From the NCBI GenBank assembly GCA_031286975.1, contig JAITTM010000192.1:1-13057 (forward strand): a stretch of 13,057 bases of DNA. The letters run 5' to 3'. Under the pieces are notes generated by a model, which did not search any database, was not told where the DNA came from, and saw only the letters and a list, made by a program, of their open reading frames with translations. The position numbers were made by a program, and so were the translations under genes. This document shows, one piece after another, positions 6,947-13,057 of the stretch. The stretch is from Coriobacteriales bacterium (GTDB lineage Bacteria; Actinomycetota; Coriobacteriia; Coriobacteriales; UBA8131). Each line of letters begins with the position of its first letter. Position 1 is the first letter of the stretch.

Positions 6947-7846
6947 TCAGGCAAAGGCAAGACAGAGGGCATCAAGTAAGGCGATGGCACAGTGCTGCTC
7001 CTCATAGCCGGAGAAGTTCATGCCGTTCGCAGGCTCAAGCGCCAGCTCGACCAGGATGTGGGGCTGGGCACCCCCGCTCGATTCAATGGCGGTGCGCATA
7101 CGCGTGCCGAGGGTCGCATCGCTATCGAAGTAGACCAGTGGCACTCCGTCATCAAGCTCATAGGGCGCTCGCACGATATGCACCATCAGCAGGGTCTGCT
7201 GGGGAGCCGCCGCCAACGATGGCGCGCTGACCACCTTTGAGAGCGGCGTTGTTGCCGTGGCAAGATTCGAGATGCGTCGCGCGATGGAGCGCGTCAGTTC
7301 GTCGGTGCCCGATACGCAGATCCCGGTCTTCTCCAAAACCTCAGCGACACGAGCCAGGCCTAGGCTGCGGGATTCAACGGCGAGTGTCTCCTTGCCCCTC
7401 CAGGCGTGGTGCAGGCGCTTGATGGCGCTGAAGGTGGAGTCACCCACGATGCCGTCGGGCTCGATGCCCACGTTGCTCTGGAACTCACGGGCGGCATGCT
7501 CGGTGTGTGCGCCGAAGATGCCATCGGCACCGCAGCTGAAGCCGAGGATGCTCAGGGCGGTTTGCAAGGTGGCGACATCGCGCCCGTGGAAGTAGGGCAT
7601 GCGCAGATAGAGCACGCGATCGCCCAGCGTGAAGGTGGCATCGACGAGCGCCGCCCAGGCCTGGCTGTCAACCGTGTCACCCAGCGGCAGCTGCGCCTGC
7701 ACCCTGAAGGCGCTGACTGCGGCAGCAGTGGCGGCTCCGTAGCTGTTGCGCTCGACCTCGTCCGCAAGCTCGAAACCCAGCGCCTGCAAACGCTGCTGTA
7801 CATCCCTGACGGCAAGACCCGTCGCGCCCAGACCGATAGTCTCCAT
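6947..7846 (-). CDS. CwlM-like cytoplasmic protein: two peptidoglycan-binding domains and a degenerate amidase domain
   Basis: 299 residues with no signal peptide or membrane segment, so probably cytoplasmic. Two PG_binding_1 repeats cover about 5-70 and 78-145; the second contains DVATLQTALSILGF, DGIFG and DGIVGDSTFSAIK. Segments such as LGDRVLY and DVATLQ closely resemble mycobacterial CwlM. Residues about 160-299 look like the remainder of an Amidase_3 domain (LARVAEVLEKTG, then MVHIVRA, then HILVELAL), but the opening DPGHGG-like block and the HESE-like glutamate, which give zinc ligands, are missing. CwlM in mycobacteria is a non-enzymatic regulator of MurA, so a regulatory role in precursor synthesis is plausible here. 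It starts two bases after the prenyl synthase stop and lies 48 bases before the asparagine synthetase, so these are probably one transcript. Two-repeat architecture firm; the CwlM relation is likely. Confidence 0.75.
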   Translation of the reverse strand: METIGLGATGLAVRDVQQRLQALGFELADEVERNSYGAATAAAVSAFRVQAQLPLGDTVDSQAWAALVDATFTLGDRVLYLRMPYFHGRDVATLQTALSILGFSCGADGIFGAHTEHAAREFQSNVGIEPDGIVGDSTFSAIKRLHHAWRGKETLAVESRSLGLARVAEVLEKTGICVSGTDELTRSIARRISNLATATTPLSKVVSAPSLAAAPQQTLLMVHIVRAPYELDDGVPLVYFDSDATLGTRMRTAIESSGGAQPHILVELALEPANGMNFSGYEEQHCAIALLDALCLAFA

Positions 7847-7848
7847 AC

Positions 7849-8853
7849 CTAGTTCATCCTGGTGATGAAGTAGTCCGCCATCGAAAGGAGCAGATCGCGT
7901 GACTTGCTGGCAGGAAGCGCCGCGGCAAGATTGGATTTTGCGTTGTTCACCAGACCAAAGGCGTAGTCGCGCGCGAAGTCGATGGAATTCGCCTTTTGCA
8001 TGATATCCACCGCGATGGAAAGCATCGTGGGCTGCGTGGTATGCGACGCTAAGATGGTGACCAGCTCCGCGCTCTGCTCGGAATGCTGGATGGCGTGCAC
8101 CACCACAAGCGTGCGCTTGCCCTCGGTGATGTCACTGCGGTAATCCTTCTTGGTAGCCTCTTTGCTGCCGATGAGGTTGAGCAGGTCGTCCTGTATCTGG
8201 AAGGCCAGGCCGGTTGCCATACCAAAGGCACGCAGGGCGTCGATCTGCTCCTCCGTGCCCCCGCCGATGATGGCACCTATGGCCAAAGGAACCCCGCCCG
8301 AGTAGTAGGCGGTCTTATGCGACGCCATGAGCAGGTAGTCCTCGATGCTCAGGTCGAAGCGCCCGTCGCGCGCCCAACCGATGTCGAGCGCCTGCCCCTC
8401 GATGGTGCGTGTGGTCATCTGCACGAGCTCCTTGAGAGTGCGTATCTTGATGGCATCGGGCAGACTGTCGTCGTCGAGCACCGTGCCCGTTACCAGCGAG
8501 AGCGCAAGATCGCCCGCGTTGATGGCGAGTCCCTCACCCTGCGTGAGATGCATACAGGGCACGCCACGACGCAGCGTGGACTCATCGGCGATGTCGTCGT
8601 GGATAAGGGCGGCGGTGTGAAAGTGCTCGATGGCGGCGGCGGCGCTTGCGGCTTTGGCAGTGTCGCCCCCCACAGCTCCGCAGGCCAACTCGCAGATGAG
8701 GGGACGGTGCCGCTTGCCGCCGTTGGCACTATAGGCGGCAAGCGGGTCATAGAGATAGCGCCTGACATCTGCTGGTGCATCGTCTTTGAAGGAGCCAGCA
8801 ACTAGTTTATCGAGTCGCTTGGCGTTCTTCTGGAGGTTGAGCTCAAAGGACAT
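7849..8853 (-). CDS. Polyprenyl diphosphate synthase (isoprenyl chain elongation)
   Basis: 334 residues, trans-type prenyltransferase that adds isopentenyl diphosphate units to an allylic primer. Motifs in order: GGKRHRP (45-51), first aspartate-rich motif in LIHDDIADE (Asp86, Asp87, Asp90), LRRG, GQALDIGW, KTAYYSGG, second aspartate-rich motif in FQIQDDLLN (222-226) and GKRTL. The last Asp of the second motif is Asn, which is seen in some family members. Residue 81, five before the first motif, is Ala, so short-chain termination by an aromatic side chain is not indicated and a geranylgeranyl or longer product is likely. The ATG at 8853 is preferred over one at 8925 because AGGAG (8862-8858) lies before it and family homology starts there. 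The chain product cannot be fixed from sequence; it could serve quinone, carotenoid or lipid-carrier synthesis. Confidence 0.9.
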   Translation of the reverse strand: MSFELNLQKNAKRLDKLVAGSFKDDAPADVRRYLYDPLAAYSANGGKRHRPLICELACGAVGGDTAKAASAAAAIEHFHTAALIHDDIADESTLRRGVPCMHLTQGEGLAINAGDLALSLVTGTVLDDDSLPDAIKIRTLKELVQMTTRTIEGQALDIGWARDGRFDLSIEDYLLMASHKTAYYSGGVPLAIGAIIGGGTEEQIDALRAFGMATGLAFQIQDDLLNLIGSKEATKKDYRSDITEGKRTLVVVHAIQHSEQSAELVTILASHTTQPTMLSIAVDIMQKANSIDFARDYAFGLVNNAKSNLAAALPASKSRDLLLSMADYFITRMN

Positions 8854-8857
8854 ATAA

Positions 8858-8862
8858 CTCCT
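8858..8862 (-). promoter_or_regulatory. Ribosome binding site fixing the prenyl synthase start
   Basis: AGGAG lies four bases upstream of the ATG at 8853. The alternative in-frame ATG at 8925 has no such site and would add 24 residues without family similarity. The site overlaps the stop codon of a 22-codon ORF that precedes it. Confidence 0.6.
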
Positions 8863-8949
8863 AAAGCGGGTTTCTGCAAGCCGATGGATAGGGCAGAAAA
8901 CGGGTTCTGGGCGTAAGGAGCGCATCCATCACAGGTGACATCCAGACAT
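8861..8949 (-). other. Chain of two very short ORFs in the eno-to-prenyl synthase gap
   Basis: The 116 bases between eno and the prenyl synthase hold AGGAGCAAAGCC followed by an ATG at 8949 that opens a six-codon ORF (MSGCHL). Its TGA overlaps the ATG at 8929 of a 22-codon ORF (begins MDALLTPRTR), whose TAG at 8863-8861 overlaps the prenyl synthase ribosome site. The arrangement could couple translation from one ORF to the next. It may be chance, because neither peptide resembles a known leader. No convincing terminator or promoter was seen in this gap. Confidence 0.25.
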
Positions 8950-8969
8950 GGCTTTGCTCCTGACACGAG

Positions 8970-11155
<2,186 letters not shown>

Positions 11156-11161
11156 GGTCTT

Positions 11162-11167
11162 CTCCCC
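11162..11167 (-). promoter_or_regulatory. Ribosome binding site fixing the mazG GTG start
   Basis: GGGGAG on the minus strand sits six bases before the GTG at 11155. It is the only strong site near the 5' end of the frame. Confidence 0.6.
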
Positions 11168-11197
11168 GTTTCTGTTATTCCTGTGATAGCTACTCAT

Positions 11198-11205
11198 AGT
11201 ATACT
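11198..11205. promoter_or_regulatory. Palindromic -10 region shared by mazG and the iron-sulfur gene
   Basis: The 57-base divergent gap contains AGTATACT, which reads the same on both strands and gives TATACT as a -10 element in both directions. On the plus strand the RNA would begin about 11212, at or just before the ATG at 11213, so that message could be leaderless. On the minus strand the RNA would begin about 11191, leaving room for the GGGGAG site of mazG. No good -35 element was seen on either side. Confidence 0.4.
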
Positions 11206-11212
11206 GGATGGC

Positions 11213-12571
11213 ATGGAAAACGAGTTGCTGACCCCTGAATTGAAAAAGCGTTGCAACCCGGGCCTGAGCGATTTTGGCACGGGGAACATCATGTCGCTGA
11301 CAACGCAGTGCCTGCGCTATGCGGCGACGCCCACACAGTGCAGCATCTGCCTCGATTTCTGCCCCGTCAATGCGCTGGCGGAGCAGGGCAGGCGGCTGGC
11401 GACCAACACGGCCTGCCTGCACTGCGGTGCCTGCGTGGGCGTGTGCCCGCTCAACGCGATCTCTTCCACAACGCGCACCATCCAGAAGATCAACCAGGAT
11501 TTCTTGCTCAGTTCGCTGCGGGTCGAAGAGCTATGCATCACCTGCGAGCGAACGCTCGCGTTGCTGCGCTTGCAGACCGAGACCGACGAGCCCACGGCGG
11601 CGGCGGCTCAACTCGCCTTGATCGAGCAGGCCGCAAGCAGCAGCAACCTGATCCACGTGCCCTGCTTGGCGATGCTCTCACGCGAGCTGTGGTTCTCGCT
11701 GCTCAATGAGATAGGGGTCGAACAGTTGGAGGCGGTGTCGGTCTACCTGCCTCCCGGGCAGTGTGCGAGCTGCCCTGTCAATGTCAAGGAGAACGTCGAG
11801 GACCTCTTTGGCGAGGCCATCAGCACGGCGGAGCTTTGGACACAGCGGGAGGTTGCGCTGCTCACCGAGGCGGCGCAGGTGCCCCAGAAACGCCATGCCA
11901 ACGTGCGCGCCTACCTGAGCTCCGGCATTGAGGCGGGGCGGCGCGAGGCCTTTACTGGCTTTTTGCGCGAGGTGCGCGACTCCTGGAACGAGGTAGGCGG
12001 CGACCAGCAAAAGAAGCTCATCGAGGCCGCCAAGCAACGCGAGCGCAAGAAGGCCTTCGAGCGGACCCGTCTGATTGATGAGAGAACCAGTGATCTGCCC
12101 ATCAATAAGCGTCCCAAGGCGGTGCCCGAGCGTTTTATCCTGGTGGAGGCACTGGGGCGCAACAGCGAGCATGCCGCCGATGTACTGCTCACGGTGAGCT
12201 GCACTGACGAGCAGCTCTGCACGCTTTGCGAGACCTGCGTGACCGCCTGTCCCGTCCGCGCCCGCAAGCTGGTGGCGCTTGTAGCAGCTGAGGTGGATGA
12301 GACAAGCGTGGACGCGAGTGCGATGGATGGGACAGCGGGTACGACTGCTGCGGCGAGGACGGCCGGTGAGGATGGCGCAACGGGGGCAGGCGATGGTGCA
12401 GATACGGCAGAGACCATGAGCGCAACAGAAGCAGCAGCGGAACCTGAACCAGCGCCCCAGCACGTGGTGGTCGACCCGCTCTATTGTCTGGGCTGCTCAG
12501 CCTGCCTGCAGGTCTGCCCCACAGGCGCCTGTGGCTTCACGACGGTAAGCGCGGACGAGTTCTTGCTGTAG
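11213..12571 (+). CDS. Multi-cluster [4Fe-4S] ferredoxin-type protein
   Basis: 452 residues, probably a cytoplasmic electron carrier or the iron-sulfur subunit of a larger redox enzyme; specific role not recognised. The N-terminal domain has C43-x2-C46-x3-C50-P, with Cys33 as possible fourth ligand, and C68-x2-C71-x2-C74-x3-C78-P. A middle domain has C108-x2-C111, HVPCL (Cys151) and C184-x2-C187-P, which could hold another metal centre. Residues about 225-300 are charged and helical. The C-terminal ferredoxin has C336-x2-C339-x2-C342-x3-C346-P and C425-x2-C428-x2-C431-x3-C435-P. A low-complexity Ala/Gly/Thr/Asp linker (about 362-418) separates its two halves. The ATG at 11213 is preferred: it lies right after the TATACT element, and the open frame upstream is antisense to mazG. 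Its stop is one base from that of the convergent gene. Confidence 0.85.
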   Translation: MENELLTPELKKRCNPGLSDFGTGNIMSLTTQCLRYAATPTQCSICLDFCPVNALAEQGRRLATNTACLHCGACVGVCPLNAISSTTRTIQKINQDFLLSSLRVEELCITCERTLALLRLQTETDEPTAAAAQLALIEQAASSSNLIHVPCLAMLSRELWFSLLNEIGVEQLEAVSVYLPPGQCASCPVNVKENVEDLFGEAISTAELWTQREVALLTEAAQVPQKRHANVRAYLSSGIEAGRREAFTGFLREVRDSWNEVGGDQQKKLIEAAKQRERKKAFERTRLIDERTSDLPINKRPKAVPERFILVEALGRNSEHAADVLLTVSCTDEQLCTLCETCVTACPVRARKLVALVAAEVDETSVDASAMDGTAGTTAAARTAGEDGATGAGDGADTAETMSATEAAAEPEPAPQHVVVDPLYCLGCSACLQVCPTGACGFTTVSADEFLL

Positions 12572-12572
12572 C

Positions 12573-13004
12573 TCAGAAATCCTGGTCGTTGAACTGGTCG
12601 TTGGTGTCGTATATACCGGAGCTTGAGCCATAATAGCTGCTGTTATCAGCCAAAAAACCCAGGGCAACCATGACGGTGAAGACACAGCAACAGCAAAGCA
12701 AAAGCGCAATCGACACGATTGCGATAACAAGACTCGAACGGCTCCGCTTGGGTGGTGGTGGCAACGTGCCCGGGGTTGCGGGGTGATAGTAGGCCGGCGC
12801 ACCACCGTTAGCTGCGGAAAACGGTGGAACGTAGTTGGGAACCCCGGGATACATCGGTTCGCCCGGATTGTTATGGAAGGACTCCGGCGCCGGAATATAG
12901 CCCGTGCCCGTCGACCCATCATAGCCCGGCCGCTTGCCATAGGCACCAGGTTCTGGCGGCAGAGGAGGTTGCCTCAAGTTGGACTCAATAGGCTCATCAG
13001 GCAT
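12573..13004 (-). CDS. Proline-rich single-pass membrane protein of unknown function
   Basis: 143 residues, not recognised as a named family. Residues 12-85 are rich in Pro, Gly and Tyr and probably disordered; KRSR (86-89) is a basic stop before one hydrophobic segment at about 91-118 that contains four consecutive cysteines (104-107). A short acidic, aromatic tail (119-143) follows. The positive-inside rule puts the proline-rich part in the cytoplasm and the tail outside. The layout resembles small actinobacterial Pro-rich membrane proteins with one transmembrane helix. The ATG at 13004 is my choice; a GTG at 13046 would add 14 residues, and neither has a strong ribosome site. The promoter cannot be judged because the window ends at 13057. 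Confidence 0.65.
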   Translation of the reverse strand: MPDEPIESNLRQPPLPPEPGAYGKRPGYDGSTGTGYIPAPESFHNNPGEPMYPGVPNYVPPFSAANGGAPAYYHPATPGTLPPPPKRSRSSLVIAIVSIALLLCCCCVFTVMVALGFLADNSSYYGSSSGIYDTNDQFNDQDF

Positions 13005-13057
13005 GTAATCTACTTTCGTTCGATACGGGTTTACCCCATTATGCACACGTACCTCGA

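Noticed and set aside
8883..8930. Inverted repeat GATGGAT / ATCCATC as a terminator after eno
   Set aside because: The arms are only seven bases, the loop is about 34 bases, and no T-run follows in either direction.
12296..12468. Repetitive-looking Ala/Gly/Thr-coding stretch as a tandem DNA repeat
   Set aside because: The bases show no regular repeat unit; it is a low-complexity protein linker.

Overview
This GC-rich window reads as a piece of an actinobacterial chromosome. GTG starts, tight operons with stop/start overlaps, a MurT/GatD pair, a CwlM-like pseudo-amidase and a large multi-cluster ferredoxin protein would fit an anaerobic lineage such as Coriobacteriia. That placement is inference, not proof. 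There are ten protein genes plus one very short upstream ORF pair. I see no RNA genes, mobile elements, CRISPR arrays or intergenic stretches longer than about 200 bases.

Layout. 1-1145 (-): a secreted NlpC/P60 peptidoglycan hydrolase with a twin-arginine signal and a coiled coil, cut by the window edge. 1146-1346: divergent promoter region. 1347-4886 (+): a tight operon of an EctB-type aminotransferase, a MurT-type Mur ligase and a GatD-type amidotransferase. 11155-4883 (-): a run of mazG, eno, a polyprenyl diphosphate synthase, a CwlM-like protein and an AsnB-type asparagine synthetase, meeting gatD tail to tail with overlapping stop codons. 11213-12571 (+): a multi-[4Fe-4S] protein divergent from mazG. 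12573-13004 (-): a proline-rich single-pass membrane protein.

The main discovery candidate is the 1347-6898 segment. GatD has the fold and the family end motifs, but the catalytic Cys is Gly and the catalytic His is Leu. Its partner MurT appears to have Asn where the third (Asp) triad residue should be, while its ATP loop and zinc ribbon are intact. The neighbouring AsnB-type protein has Ser instead of the Cys2 nucleophile and has also changed glutamine-pocket residues, yet keeps its synthetase motifs. Thus two different ATP-dependent amide-forming enzymes, both from families that amidate peptidoglycan precursors, seem to have lost glutamine hydrolysis at the same locus, beside an enzyme family that makes 2,4-diaminobutyrate. 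My hypothesis is a cell-wall precursor modification (or a related peptide) in which an amine, possibly diaminobutyrate, replaces glutamine-derived ammonia. The adjacent CwlM-like pseudo-amidase and the lipid-carrier-type prenyl synthase fit a cell-wall setting, but the chemistry is not shown by the sequence.
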